This document shows, piece after piece, positions 33,750-42,820 of a DNA stretch of 64,000 nt (position 1 is its first letter; every line of letters starts with the position of its first letter). Source of the stretch: Rhodobacter sp. (lineage in GTDB: Bacteria; Pseudomonadota; Alphaproteobacteria; Rhodobacterales; Rhodobacteraceae); NCBI GenBank assembly GCA_030065095.1, contig JASJDP010000011.1, forward strand, positions 1-64,000. Direction: 5' to 3'. The position numbers and the translations under genes were made by a program. The notes under the pieces were generated by a model. That model worked only from the letters and a program-made list of their open reading frames with translations, did no database searches and was not told where the DNA came from.

Positions 33750-34907
33750 ATGAGTCCCAAAAAAAAAGTGACGTCATCGCCGAAGAACGAAACGAAGCTA
33801 AAAACACGACGAAAAAGGACCGTGAGGAACTTTCCGTCGGCGCCTTTTGCGGAGTCTTTGGAGTTCGCAAGAAAGACATTTGAGCTGGGGGCAGGCCAAC
33901 CAGTACGAAGGCTGACGCTATTTAATGAACTGGGAAAGTCCCCTGACAGTAGTGCGAGCAGGGCAATCGTAACGAATTCCGGAAAATACGGGCTGACAAA
34001 AGGTGGGTATCAAGCTGATTTCATTGAGATAACAGAAGTTGGCAAACGTTCAGTCGATGATGACATCGGTGCACGCGAACAGGCCAAGGCTCGAGTAGCA
34101 GCAGCCATCAGAGAGGTTCCGCCCTTCCTCACTCTTTATGAATCTATTGTCGGCACGAAACTTCCAGCGCGTGCTGTGCTTTTGGACAAAGCTAAAGAGA
34201 TTGAGGTGCCGCAGGATGCCGCGGAGGAGGCTATAGACACATTCATTCTTAACCTGCGCGAGGTCGGTTTGCTTCAAACGATTTCGGGCGCAGAGAGAGT
34301 GGTGACTGAAGACCATTTGCTTGATGAACTGCCCTCACGAGCCGAACAAACGTATTCCGTGGAAGGGATGGCTGATGAGACGCCCAAGCCACTCATCACT
34401 TCTGTGCACGCAACATTTGAGACCACTGCTTTCTACATTACCCCAATTGGGGCTGAGGGAAGCGAAGAAAGAAAACACTCCGACCTGTTCTTGGGCAGCT
34501 TTGTCGAACCAGCCCTAGAATCGCTTAAGTTGAAGGTTGTAAGGGCAGATAAAATTGACAAACCGGGCACGATTACAGGGCAGATCATTGAATACTTGTT
34601 GAAATCCCGGCTCGTGATCGCAGACTTGTCATTCCACAACCCGAACGTATTTTATGAGCTTGCAATAAGACACATGATACAGAAACCTGTTGTTCAAATC
34701 ATAAGAGCAGGTGAACGAGTGCCATTTGATGTGGGTCACGTCAGAACTATTGTTATCGATAATACAGATATTTACTCTTTAGTTCCCAAGATCGATGTGT
34801 TCAGAACGGAGATTTCTAGCCAAGTTAGGCGCGCACTGGAGGATCCTGACTCTGTGGACAACCCTTTGACTCCATTCCTGACAGGAGCAGCGGATCAGCA
34901 AGCTTAG
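33750..34907 (+). CDS. low-GC protein with C-terminal nucleoside-deoxyribosyltransferase/TIR-like domain
   Basis: 385 residues from ATG 33750, which has the better GAAAGGTG ribosome-binding site; ATG 33729 is an alternative. The start is lysine-rich and disordered (MSPKKKVTSSPKNETKLKTR). Residues ~30-200 are helical and may bind DNA or an effector. From ~225 on comes a Rossmann-like domain: FYITPIGAEGSEERKHSD, then LESLKLKVVRADKI, IIEYLLKSRLVIADLS and the signature HNPNVFYELAIRHM. That signature is shared by nucleoside 2-deoxyribosyltransferase-like and TIR-like NADase-type proteins, many found in phage-defence systems. GC is well below its neighbours, indicating transfer. Activity is unproven. 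Confidence 0.7.
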   Translation: MSPKKKVTSSPKNETKLKTRRKRTVRNFPSAPFAESLEFARKTFELGAGQPVRRLTLFNELGKSPDSSASRAIVTNSGKYGLTKGGYQADFIEITEVGKRSVDDDIGAREQAKARVAAAIREVPPFLTLYESIVGTKLPARAVLLDKAKEIEVPQDAAEEAIDTFILNLREVGLLQTISGAERVVTEDHLLDELPSRAEQTYSVEGMADETPKPLITSVHATFETTAFYITPIGAEGSEERKHSDLFLGSFVEPALESLKLKVVRADKIDKPGTITGQIIEYLLKSRLVIADLSFHNPNVFYELAIRHMIQKPVVQIIRAGERVPFDVGHVRTIVIDNTDIYSLVPKIDVFRTEISSQVRRALEDPDSVDNPLTPFLTGAADQQA

Positions 34908-34925
34908 GGCGGGCAGCAAGCGTAG

Positions 34926-34945
34926 GGTGGGCAGTTCTGCCCACC
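34926..34945. terminator. GGTGGGCA/TGCCCACC hairpin
   Basis: Eight-pair stem with a GTTC loop, 19 bases after the preceding stop, inside a CGTAGGGTGGG motif that recurs near 30018 and, inverted, near 38460-38476. It is probably a small palindromic repeat that also serves as terminator. No T-run. Confidence 0.45.
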
Positions 34946-35046
34946 ACCCAACCTAACCAATCCGCACACAGGATCGCGCCCGGCCCCGAGGGAGGGCACG
35001 GTGACTTCTGCGCAGGTCTCGCTTCAAAGCATCGACGCCGCAACCA

Positions 35047-35083
35047 GCCCCACCGTTCCAACGCATCGCGCGCGCCCTGGGGT
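35047..35083 (+). repeat. dispersed intergenic palindromic repeat, copy B (partial)
   Basis: Contains CCCCACCGTTCCAACGCATC and GCGCGCGCCCTGGGGTG, matching the first half of copies A and C. A related CGCGCCCGGCCCCGAGGG piece lies at about 34975. Non-coding region between the TIR-like gene and the next minus-strand gene. Confidence 0.5.
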
Positions 35084-35169
35084 GTGATTGGACCGTGGCC
35101 CCTGCGCGGTGGCGAAAGCCCATCGAACGGGCCGGGCGCGATCCAATGCTCACGCCCCCGGCCCAGACG

Positions 35170-35535
35170 TCACTTCTGCGCGCCCGTCAGACTGCGATGC
35201 GCCTCCGGATCCGCCGCCTTCAACCGCCGCAGCGACGTCTCCGCCCGGTTGCGCAGCGCGCCCGTCACCCGCGCCTTCGCGTCTGCAACCTCCCTGGCGA
35301 TCCGCTTGACCTCGTCCACCTCCTTGCCCTTCACGCCGCATTTCTCGGCCAGCACAAGCACTGCGTCGGTCAGCGCGCCGAGCTGGTCGCCGTAGCTGGC
35401 GACCTTCGTCACCACCTCGCGCTCGATCTCCGGCACACCCTCCATTGCGGCGAAGAACGACGGCGAGATGTCCTGGGTAACATCGCCCGACAGCGGGAAT
35501 TCGTAATTGTTGGTGTTGACGAGAAACGGGAACAT
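35170..35535 (-). CDS. conserved-looking small protein of unknown function
   Basis: 121 residues beginning MFPFLVNTNNYEFPLSGDV, with a very good AAGGAGGGCGCC ribosome-binding site directly before ATG 35535. Mostly helical, with alternating acidic and basic heptads (VKRIAREVADAKARVTGALR); no signal peptide, no membrane segment, a single Cys. It looks like a small cytoplasmic helical-bundle protein. I know no family name. No operon partner is adjacent. Confidence 0.7.
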   Translation of the reverse strand: MFPFLVNTNNYEFPLSGDVTQDISPSFFAAMEGVPEIEREVVTKVASYGDQLGALTDAVLVLAEKCGVKGKEVDEVKRIAREVADAKARVTGALRNRAETSLRRLKAADPEAHRSLTGAQK

Positions 35536-36145
35536 GGCGCCCTCCTTCCGGTTGTCGTTTCCACCAGCCTCGCTGCGCTGCAGCATGCTGTCAAGCGGCG
35601 GATGGCCGCAAGCCGTGGCGCCGGTTCGTTCCGTGCCCTTTCCCGCAATGACCGGTCCTTCCGCAACCCGGCCGATTGGTCCGTTTCCCATCGCGTTTGC
35701 GCAGCGGGGTCCGATCGAATTGATATGCAATGCCGATCGGGCAAAACCCACGGATGGCACGGCATGATCCCGGACCCCGGGTCAGCTGTCCGGCAGTGCG
35801 CGGCGAGGTCCGGCCAAGTGCTCGGTGCATCCCGTTCCGCCCCAGTCGCAACACGACAATGGCGACGGGGCGTCACGCTCAGCCGCTGCCATCGCCAGCA
35901 ATTCGGCCACGCTGAGTGTCGTGGCGTCGATGACCCTGGGCCGGCGCTCGTCCGAACACACGGCTGGCGCAAGGGCGATCCAAGCGGACGTGAACCATAT
36001 CAGATAGTTGACAGGCAGACCCGTACTCCCCTGGCCGGTGCTGCGACAGGCTAGCACGCCGGTCCGATACGGCAAAATCACACCTCGCTGCGCCTTCAAC
36101 AGATTGAAGACGCGTGCTATGCCCGTCTCGAAAGGGAGACCATCA
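35536..36145. other. ~600-base intergenic region
   Basis: Only short overlapping frames are open on both strands. None has a ribosome-binding site or recognisable domain. The rhodanese gene leader occupies the last ~30 bases. Confidence 0.5.
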
Positions 36146-36538
36146 ATGCCGCAATCACTCAAGGATATGCTCGCCGCCGCCAACAAGGCGGTCGAGAAGA
36201 TTGACGTCGCAGCAGCCCAGGCGCTGATCGATGACGGTGCCCTTCTGCTCGACATCCGCGATGCGCCGGAGCTTGAGCGCGTGGGCCGGGCCGATGGCAG
36301 TCATCACGTGCCGCGTGGCATGCTGGAATTCCGCGCCGACCCCGACTCGCCCTTCCACGACCCTGAATTCCGCCGAGACCGTCCGGTGGTGCTCTACTGC
36401 GCCTCCGGCGGCCGCGCCGCCCTGGCCGGCAAGCTGTTGAAGGATATGGGCTTTGGCGCCGTCTACAACATCGGTGGCTTCAAGGACTGGCAGTCCGGCG
36501 GCGGCGCGGTGGATGAAGGCGTCGATCCGGGCATGTAG
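36146..36538 (+). CDS. single-domain rhodanese (sulfurtransferase)
   Basis: 130 residues from ATG 36146 behind an AAAGGGAGAC ribosome-binding site. The rhodanese fold shows LLLDIRDAPELERVG, HVPRGMLEFR and the active-site loop VVLYCASGGRAALAG, with Cys ready to carry a persulfide. The end reads AVYNIGGFKDWQSGGG. It is cytoplasmic and transfers sulfane sulfur to an acceptor such as thioredoxin or cyanide. The ~16-residue N-terminal helix is an extension common in small rhodaneses. It appears monocistronic. Confidence 0.92.
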   Translation: MPQSLKDMLAAANKAVEKIDVAAAQALIDDGALLLDIRDAPELERVGRADGSHHVPRGMLEFRADPDSPFHDPEFRRDRPVVLYCASGGRAALAGKLLKDMGFGAVYNIGGFKDWQSGGGAVDEGVDPGM

Positions 36539-36574
36539 CGGGCGCGTCAAGGCGCCGGGAACAAAGCTTTGGGA

Positions 36575-37177
36575 TCAGTTGCTGGCGAACGGATCGTCCG
36601 TCGCCCGCTTGCTCTTGCCGCTACCGCTGCCGCCGGTGGCGAACGGATCGCTCGCGCTCCCGGGGCCGCGGGCCGCGACCTGGCGCTGACAGTTTTCCAC
36701 CTCGTCCCAGGCCCGGCGCGACCCTGTAAGCTTCAGATTATCTATCTCGTTGTCATTGTACGAGATTTTCATGCTCAGCGCCCTTTGGAACTCGCGGATG
36801 AAATCCATCTTGGTGCTTTGGGCATGCAGGTAAACGGTTTCTCCGGGATTGAACTGCAGCCCGTTGGCCGACACGTCCCAAGGGGCGCGGCTGCCGAACT
36901 GGATTTCGATGTCATAGGGCTCGTCGGGCTGCAGAGACGCCCACTTGTCGTTGCCGATAAGGAAGTAGAAGTTGTCTTCCTGCGGATTGCGCCCGATCCG
37001 CAGGACGGTTCCGCCGTTCCACGTGGCGACGGCGTAGCATCCGTCACTGATTGTCGGGTCGATCGAGATCTCCCAGTCGCCCACGTTTTTCCAGAATGTC
37101 GCGTCCTCGGCCTGCGCCATCGGCGCTACGAGCGTCAAAGCCGTGGCCACGGCAAATGCGGTTTGTGCCCCGAGCAT
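36575..37177 (-). CDS. exported protein of unknown function
   Basis: 200 residues from ATG 37177 with a GGGAGG ribosome-binding site. The N-terminus is a Sec signal peptide (TAFAVATALTLVAPMAQAED) with a likely AQA cleavage site. The mature part is rich in beta structure and aromatic residues (GDWEISIDPTISDGCYAVAT; FYFLIGNDKWASL) and resembles invasion-associated-locus-B-like or similar small periplasmic proteins, but I would not assign it. It ends in a Gly/Ser-rich tail with a repeated DPFA motif. Two Cys could form a disulfide in the periplasm. Confidence 0.75.
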   Translation of the reverse strand: MLGAQTAFAVATALTLVAPMAQAEDATFWKNVGDWEISIDPTISDGCYAVATWNGGTVLRIGRNPQEDNFYFLIGNDKWASLQPDEPYDIEIQFGSRAPWDVSANGLQFNPGETVYLHAQSTKMDFIREFQRALSMKISYNDNEIDNLKLTGSRRAWDEVENCQRQVAARGPGSASDPFATGGSGSGKSKRATDDPFASN

Positions 37178-37333
37178 GGCGGCCTCCCGATCGTCGTTCT
37201 GGGTGAAACTAAGCATAAGCGGCGGCTCGGTGGCAAGAATTCTTGGCGGAGCGTCGGCGCCGCCGTGCGATCCGGAAACGGTAGAGGAAAATTGCCCGGT
37301 CGGTTCCGCAGATGGGCGGCCCGCGCCTGCACG

Positions 37334-38098
37334 TCATCCCTGCGCGTCGAGATACGCCCGCACCGCCGCCTCGAATTCGCGGGGCTTTTCGGCGTGGAGC
37401 CAGTGACCGGCCTGCGGGATCCTTGCAAGGCGGGCGGCGGGGAAGAGGCGTTTGATCGTCTCGCGCGCCTGCGGTTGCACATAATCGCTGGCGCCGCCGG
37501 AGAGAAACAGCGTGGGGTTCCCGGCCTCGGCCTCAATCCCGGGCCAGCCGGTGATCTTGTCCATCTCGGCCTCCAGCGCGTCGAGGTTCAGCCGCCAGCG
37601 TTGTTCCTTCAGATCCAGCGATTGCAGCAGAAAGGCGCGGGTGGCGGGGTCGGGGATCTCGGCCGCCAGTTCCGCATCGGCGTCGGAGCGTTTGGTCAAA
37701 GCCGTCGGGTCGATGGCGCGCATGGCGTGGATCAGATGCGCCTGGCTGTGGCTGTAGGCGACGGGGGCGATGTCTGCCACGACGAGGCGGTTGACGAGCC
37801 CGGGATGGGTCAGCGCCAGGGCCATCGCCGCCTTGCCGCCCATGGAATGGCCGACGACATCCGCCATGCCGCCATGGGCGTCGATGACTTCCGCCAGATC
37901 ATTGGCCAGGCCGGGATAGTCATGCGCTTGTTCCCAGCTGCTAAGCCCATGGTTGCGCATGTCGACGGTGAGGACCTGGCGTGTGTCAGACAGCCGCTTG
38001 GCGATCACGCCCCAGTTCCGGGCGGAGCCGAAGAGCCCGTGGGCGATGAGCAGCGGCGGCCGGTCGCTGCGGTCTCCGGTGAGGACGGTGTTTAGCAT
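37334..38098 (-). CDS. alpha/beta hydrolase, YbfF-like esterase
   Basis: 254 residues. The lid-less hydrolase pattern is clear: IAHGLFGSARNWG oxyanion region, DMRNHGLSSW, nucleophile elbow VGHSMGGKAAM near residue 90, acid in FLSGGASDYV, and catalytic His in PQAGHWLHAEKP. YbfF-type enzymes hydrolyse short acyl esters and acyl-CoAs. No signal peptide. It stands alone; the upstream region contains a palindromic repeat. Confidence 0.92.
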   Translation of the reverse strand: MLNTVLTGDRSDRPPLLIAHGLFGSARNWGVIAKRLSDTRQVLTVDMRNHGLSSWEQAHDYPGLANDLAEVIDAHGGMADVVGHSMGGKAAMALALTHPGLVNRLVVADIAPVAYSHSQAHLIHAMRAIDPTALTKRSDADAELAAEIPDPATRAFLLQSLDLKEQRWRLNLDALEAEMDKITGWPGIEAEAGNPTLFLSGGASDYVQPQARETIKRLFPAARLARIPQAGHWLHAEKPREFEAAVRAYLDAQG

Positions 38099-38335
38099 GA
38101 GGTGGGTTTAGCGGACGGAGCGGGGCGGGGGAAAGCTGTGTCTTGGTCGTCGAAAGGAAGAGTAGACGTGGCGGTCGAATTGAGCGCCACGGAATCGCTA
38201 TCACTAACCAGGGAATGTAGATAATCAGGTGTCCCATTCGGCGTATCGTCTGAGTCAGACTCTCAAAGTCGAGGTTTGAATACGCGCCTCGCAACTTGCG
38301 CTTTGCTCTCTTCGACGTATCCAAGTGCCAGCCAG

Positions 38336-38480
38336 AACCACCGTCCAACGCATCGCCCCCGCCCTGAGTGGCGGGGTCGGGCGCGATCCGGGCTTGCAGC
38401 TCGGGGGAATGGTTGGATGCGGTGGGGCTCAATATGTGGGGCAGATTGGGTTGAGGGTGCTATCGCCCATCCTACGCCAA
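38336..38480 (+). repeat. dispersed intergenic palindromic repeat, copy C
   Basis: AACCACCGTCCAACGCATCG, CCCCCGCCCTGAGTGGCGGG and TCGGGCGCGATCCGGG repeat copy A (29844-29912, inverted). The same stretch then continues GGTTGGATGCGGTGGGGCT, an inverted version of its own beginning, so the unit is a larger palindrome. The CGTAGGATGGG-type piece, inverted, follows at ~38460-38476. Confidence 0.6.
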
Positions 38481-38545
38481 ATGGGCTGGTCAGGGCGAGG
38501 GTGTGGGGCTATTCTCGCCCGCGCCCAGGGGGGACTCGGCGAACC

Positions 38546-38920
38546 ATGGTATCTGACGACACGATCTCGGCTCGCTCGGAGCGGCTGGCGAAGCTGATGG
38601 AGGACCGGCTCGGCATTGGCGGGCGGGGGCTGGAAGCGAAGCTCAGGAAGGCTGGGCGGCGCTTGCCGAAATGGGTGCAGCGGAGTGCGGCTCAGCTCGT
38701 GGAGGCGGAGCGTAAGCTCGGCCATCCGAAGCTGGCGATGCAGATCGACCCGGCAGGGCTCGACCGGGCCTATCAGCAATGCGAGCGGTACCTGAAGGAC
38801 ATCGACCCGATGGACCGGCACAAGGACCGGGTGCTGGGATTTCTGGCGGTGAATGCGGTGAACCTCGGACTTCTGGGCCTCGGCCTGCTGGTGGTGCTGA
38901 AGGCGGGCGGTCACCTCTGA
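38546..38920 (+). CDS. small protein with C-terminal transmembrane segment
   Basis: 124 residues from ATG 38546. The first ~95 residues are charged and helical (RLAKLMEDRLGIGGRGLEAK; KWVQRSAAQLVEAERKLGHP) and end in a motif DPMDRHKDR. The C-terminus VNAVNLGLLGLGLLVVLKAG is a single membrane helix. No family known to me. It overlaps the convergent DUF817 gene by 10 bases. Confidence 0.7.
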   Translation: MVSDDTISARSERLAKLMEDRLGIGGRGLEAKLRKAGRRLPKWVQRSAAQLVEAERKLGHPKLAMQIDPAGLDRAYQQCERYLKDIDPMDRHKDRVLGFLAVNAVNLGLLGLGLLVVLKAGGHL

Positions 38921-39774
38921 TCAGAAGTGATCAGCACGTGGCGGTAGACCAGCGTCACGGTGACGAAGCTGACATAGATCAGCAGGTACCACGACCCCAT
39001 CTTCGACAGCGAGACCCAGTCGAACTCGTTCTGGCCTGCGTAGATCCAGGTCTGCGTGCGGGTGCCGATGTTCTCGGCGACCCAGAGGAAGAAACTGGTG
39101 AGCAGGCCCGCCAGCACCATGGGCATCCAGTAGTCGTTGTCGCCGATGTGGAAATTCACGCGGGTGCGGAAAAACAGGATCACGGTGGCGGCGAAGAGGA
39201 CGAGGCGGATGTCCGGCAGGAAATGGTGTGAGAAAAAGTTGACGTAGATCGCGGTGGCGAGCACGAGCGTGGTCCAGAACGGCGGGTAGGGGGCGAAGCG
39301 CATCTCGAACAGCCGGATGGCGCGGGCCATGAAGGAGCCGACAGAGGCGTACATGAAACCCGAAAACAAAGGCACGTTCAGGATCTTGATCAGGCCGGGC
39401 TCGGGGTAGCTCCACGAGCCGGCGTGGACCTTGAAGAATTCCATCGCCGTGCCGGTGAGGTGGAAAAGAACGATGACCTTGGCCTCGTTGAGGGATTCGA
39501 ACTTAAGCCAGAGAAAGACGAGCTGGATGGTGACGGCGTAGGCGAAGAGGAAGTCGTAGCGGTGAAGCGCCGCAGCATCGGGCCAGAAGAGTTTTGTGGC
39601 GATGATGCCGATCAGCATCAGCCCGCCGAACAGGCTGGCCCAGCCGAGTTTCAGGACGAACATAACCAGCTCGGTCAGACCGTGGGGCAGGCGCGCCCGC
39701 ATCCAGTCGCCGAGGGCACGCTCGATCTGCCGTGTGCTGCGCGCACCGGGCGGCGCGCCGTTCTGTACGGTCAC
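38911..39774 (-). CDS. DUF817-family integral membrane protein
   Basis: 287 residues with about eight hydrophobic segments. Family-typical stretches include FFKVHAGSWSYPEPG, GFMYASVGSFMARA and VNFHIGDNDYWMPMVL, in which conserved His and acidic residues could bind a ligand or metal in the membrane. Function of the family is not established. It lies 3 bases after glyA on the same strand and is presumably co-transcribed. Confidence 0.85.
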   Translation of the reverse strand: MTVQNGAPPGARSTRQIERALGDWMRARLPHGLTELVMFVLKLGWASLFGGLMLIGIIATKLFWPDAAALHRYDFLFAYAVTIQLVFLWLKFESLNEAKVIVLFHLTGTAMEFFKVHAGSWSYPEPGLIKILNVPLFSGFMYASVGSFMARAIRLFEMRFAPYPPFWTTLVLATAIYVNFFSHHFLPDIRLVLFAATVILFFRTRVNFHIGDNDYWMPMVLAGLLTSFFLWVAENIGTRTQTWIYAGQNEFDWVSLSKMGSWYLLIYVSFVTVTLVYRHVLITSDQR

Positions 39775-39777
39775 GGG

Positions 39778-41073
39778 TTAGAGGCTGGGGTAGATCGGGA
39801 ACCTCGCGCAGAGATCGAGCACCTCGGCCCTGACCTCCGCTTCGACCATCTGATTGCCGTCTTCGCCGTGTTGGGCCAGCCCGTCGACGACCCGGGTAAT
39901 CCAGTCGGCGATCTGGCGGAATTCCGGCTCGCCAAAGCCGCGCGTGGTGCCCGCGGGCGAACCCAGGCGGATGCCTGACGTGATCGTCGGCTTTTCGGTG
40001 TCGAAGGGGATCCCGTTCTTGTTCACCGTGATATGCGCGCGGCCGAGCGCCTTTTCGGTGGCGTTGCCCTTCACGCCCTTGGGGCGCAGGTCGACGAGCA
40101 GCAGATGGCTGTCGGTGCCGCCGGTAACCAGATCCAGCCCGCCCCGGATCAGCTGGACGCCCATAGCCTGGGCATTGGCGATCACCTGGGCCTGGTAGGT
40201 CTTGAAATCGGGTTGCAGCGCTTCGCCGAAGGCGACGGCCTTTGCCGCGATCACATGCATCAGCGGGCCGCCCTGGATGCCGGGGAAGATCGCCGAGTTG
40301 AACTTTTTGGCCAGTGCTTCGTCATTGGTCAGGATCATGCCGCCACGAGGTCCGCGAAGGGTCTTGTGTGTGGTGGTTGTGGCCACATGGGCATGCGGAA
40401 AGGGCGAGGGGTAGTGACCCGAGGCCACCAGTCCGGCGAAATGGGCCATGTCCACCAGAAGATAGGCGCCGACCATGTCGCAGATTTCGCGGAATCGCTT
40501 GAAATCGAGGATGCGCGGAATGGCCGAGCCACCGGCGATGATCATCTTGGGCCGGTTTTCTTTCGCCAGCGCCTCGATCTGGTCGTAATCGGGCAGCAGA
40601 TCGTCTTTGCGCACCCCGTACTGCACCGCGTTGAACCATTTGCCCGACTGGTTGGGGCGGGCGCCATGGGTCAGGTGCCCGCCGGCATCGAGGCTCATCC
40701 CGAGAATTGTGTCACCCGGCTGTAAAAGCGCCTGAAACACGCCCTGATTGGCCTGGGACCCCGAGTTCGGCTGAACGTTGGCGAAGCCGCAGTCGAAGAG
40801 CGCGCAGGCACGTTCGATCGCGAGGTCCTCGGCGATGTCCACATACTGGCAGCCGCCATAGTATCGCCGGCCCGGGTAACCTTCCGCATATTTGTTGGTC
40901 ATCACCGAGCCCTGCGCCTGCATCACCGCCCGGCTGACGATGTTTTCCGAGGCGATCAGTTCGATTTCGTCGCGCTGGCGCCCGAGCTCCTTCTCGATCG
41001 CGCCGAAAAGCTCTGGATCGCGGTCGGCGAGGTCCTCGGTAAAGAAACGGTCGTCGCGATGCGGTGCGTTCAT
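39778..41073 (-). CDS. glyA: serine hydroxymethyltransferase
   Basis: 431 residues. It converts serine and tetrahydrofolate to glycine and 5,10-methylene-THF with PLP. Family marks: [19 protein letters not shown] near the N-terminus, YYGGCQYVD, the PLP-lysine motif [15 protein letters not shown] near residue 230, and [13 protein letters not shown] 41073 has a CCAGGAGGG ribosome-binding site and gives the standard N-terminus; upstream in-frame sequence is not conserved. It is divergent from nadK, with about 135 bases between the starts. DUF817 follows in the same operon. No riboswitch was recognised in the leader. Confidence 0.96.
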   Translation of the reverse strand: MNAPHRDDRFFTEDLADRDPELFGAIEKELGRQRDEIELIASENIVSRAVMQAQGSVMTNKYAEGYPGRRYYGGCQYVDIAEDLAIERACALFDCGFANVQPNSGSQANQGVFQALLQPGDTILGMSLDAGGHLTHGARPNQSGKWFNAVQYGVRKDDLLPDYDQIEALAKENRPKMIIAGGSAIPRILDFKRFREICDMVGAYLLVDMAHFAGLVASGHYPSPFPHAHVATTTTHKTLRGPRGGMILTNDEALAKKFNSAIFPGIQGGPLMHVIAAKAVAFGEALQPDFKTYQAQVIANAQAMGVQLIRGGLDLVTGGTDSHLLLVDLRPKGVKGNATEKALGRAHITVNKNGIPFDTEKPTITSGIRLGSPAGTTRGFGEPEFRQIADWITRVVDGLAQHGEDGNQMVEAEVRAEVLDLCARFPIYPSL

Positions 41074-41209
41074 CGGGTGGGCCCTCCTGGGACATGAATG
41101 GCGGGTCAATACCGCATCGAAGGTAGGGGAAAAAGCCCTGTCAGCGACCCCTGCGGCGTCATGAGCGTCTTGGCTGGACAATTCGGGCGCGGTCGTCATT
41201 GTGGCTGCC

Positions 41210-41977
41210 ATGACCGAGACCGGCAAAATTGCCTTCGCGGCAAGCGAGACAGAGATCGCCCAGGCGGCCCTGGCGGAGTTGTCGGGTATCTACGGATCGG
41301 TTCCGGCGGGCGAGGCAGAGGTGATCGTGGCCCTGGGCGGCGACGGGTTCATGCTGCAGACACTTCACGGCACGATGGATCTCGACGCGCCGGTCTACGG
41401 CATGAATTGCGGCACCATCGGGTTTTTGATGAACGAATACGCGGCCGAGGGGTTGCTGGCGCGGCTGGCGGCGGCGGAAGAGACGGTGATCAACCCGCTC
41501 AGGATGCGGGCCGAGACACCGGACGGCGAGGTGCGCGAGGCGCTGGCGATCAACGAAGTGTCGCTTCTGCGGGCCGGGCCGCAGGCCGCGAAGCTGCGGG
41601 TGTCGGTCGACGGCAAGCTGCGAATGGAAGAGCTGGTCTGCGACGGGGCGTTGCTGGCGACCCCGGCGGGATCGACCGCGTATAACTATTCCGCCCACGG
41701 GCCGGTCCTGCCGATCGGGTCGGACGTACTGGCACTGACCGCGATCGCACCGTTCCGGCCGCGGCGCTGGCGGGGGGCGCTGTTGCCGATGTCGGCGGCG
41801 GTGCGGTTCGACGTGCTGGAGGCCGACAAACGGCCGGTGATGGCGGATGCGGATTCGCGGTCGGTGAAACGGGTCCGCTCGGTGGAGGTTCGCACAGCGC
41901 CCGAGGTGCGGCACAGGCTGCTGTTCGATCCGGGGCACGGGCTGGAAGAGCGGCTGATCCGCGAGCAGTTCGTCTGA
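41210..41977 (+). CDS. nadK: NAD kinase
   Basis: 255 residues. It phosphorylates NAD to NADP. The GGDG motif ([14 protein letters not shown]), [14 protein letters not shown] and the NE-containing AINEVSL with [15 protein letters not shown] form the ATP/NAD site. A nearby in-frame ATG at 41201 would add only three residues; I chose 41210 because family N-termini begin just before KIAF. Short for the family but complete, as in other Rhodobacteraceae. Divergent from glyA. Confidence 0.95.
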   Translation: MTETGKIAFAASETEIAQAALAELSGIYGSVPAGEAEVIVALGGDGFMLQTLHGTMDLDAPVYGMNCGTIGFLMNEYAAEGLLARLAAAEETVINPLRMRAETPDGEVREALAINEVSLLRAGPQAAKLRVSVDGKLRMEELVCDGALLATPAGSTAYNYSAHGPVLPIGSDVLALTAIAPFRPRRWRGALLPMSAAVRFDVLEADKRPVMADADSRSVKRVRSVEVRTAPEVRHRLLFDPGHGLEERLIREQFV

Positions 41978-42046
41978 GTGTCCCGATGGGGGCAGGGGGC
42001 CACGCCGCCGACATCCATGATCGTAGCCCTGGACAACCACGATTGC

Positions 42047-42076
42047 GCCGGGTGGTTTTTTTGGGTCCCACCCGGC
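42047..42076. terminator. hairpin between nadK and the lipoprotein gene
   Basis: GCCGGGTGG and CCACCCGGC form a nine-pair stem around a T-rich loop, midway between two convergent genes. It could stop transcription from both sides, though the T-run is in the loop and not after the stem. Confidence 0.45.
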
Positions 42077-42087
42077 GTCCCCGCAGC

Positions 42088-42237
42088 CTATAGCGGGGTG
42101 CAGTCGCTTGCGGACATATCCTTCACCGGATCGTCGGGCCCGCAGGGGGCACCGGTCAGCGGATAGGTTTCTTCCTCGACGGCGCAGCCGATCAGCAGGA
42201 CGGTGCTCAGCACCGCCAGCATGTGCATGATTTTCAT
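42088..42237 (-). CDS. 49-residue small lipoprotein
   Basis: A short minus-strand gene beginning MKIMHMLAVLSTVLLIGC. A basic start, a hydrophobic stretch and the lipobox LIGC predict lipid modification at Cys18 and cleavage before it. The mature part is only ~32 residues, acidic, and holds two more Cys (APCGPDD; ASDCTPL), possibly forming a disulfide. AAGGAAG precedes the ATG at a suitable distance. Family unknown; small anchored lipoproteins of this size occur widely in Rhodobacteraceae. Confidence 0.75.
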   Translation of the reverse strand: MKIMHMLAVLSTVLLIGCAVEEETYPLTGAPCGPDDPVKDMSASDCTPL

Positions 42238-42402
42238 TGCCTTTTCTTCCTTTCTTGCCACTATGCCGCCAGATGAACGGCGGCGTGTTCCTCTCTTTTG
42301 TTCGCGAATCGAATTAGGCCGGGTGTGGTGTGGCCGCTTTGATGCAAGTTAAACTCGCCGCCGGCTTGGCGGGTCCGGCGGTCCGGGTGGGCCGCGCGGC
42401 GC

Positions 42403-42702
42403 CTAGGCGTCGCTTTTTTCCTCCACTTCTTCGCGGACGATTTCGACCTTCACCTTGGCGAAGAACGCGACCAGCGCGCCGATGATGGCCAGAACCGGCG
42501 CGGCGATCACGAGCGCGCCGGCGCCGACCGCGCCGTAGGTCAGCGGAATGTCGACGGCGATGTCACCGTCCGGCTCCTTGACGCGAATCCGTCGTACGGA
42601 CGCCTCGGCGGCCCATTCCTTCACCTTCTCCATCAGCTTGTCGGCAGAGACCTCGACCTCTTCGGTCCAGGTCTTTTTGTCCTTGGGGGTCTCGTCGGTC
42701 AT
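42403..42702 (-). CDS. DUF4342-family protein
   Basis: 99 residues. An N-terminal charged helix (VEVSADKLMEKVKEWAAEAS), the RRIRVKEPDGDIAVDIPLTY strand pair and a membrane helix GAGALVIAAPVLAIIGALVA followed by FFAKVKVEIVREE match DUF4342. Probably an inner-membrane protein with a cytoplasmic N-terminal part. Function unknown. The ATG at 42702 has a GAGACCCCC leader. Confidence 0.85.
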   Translation of the reverse strand: MTDETPKDKKTWTEEVEVSADKLMEKVKEWAAEASVRRIRVKEPDGDIAVDIPLTYGAVGAGALVIAAPVLAIIGALVAFFAKVKVEIVREEVEEKSDA

Positions 42703-42820
42703 TGGGGGTCTCCTCAGGTTGGGGTGAGAAAGCGAGGATAGGGGGTAGTCGGGGGCTGCGGTATGATGTGGGTCAAGCGGCGCGGAGTTTTGGATGAAGC
42801 CGGGAGGGAAATGCGATTTT

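Noticed and set aside
41074-41209. A folate- or SAM-type riboswitch in front of glyA
   Set aside because: The leader is short and I saw none of the conserved riboswitch cores.
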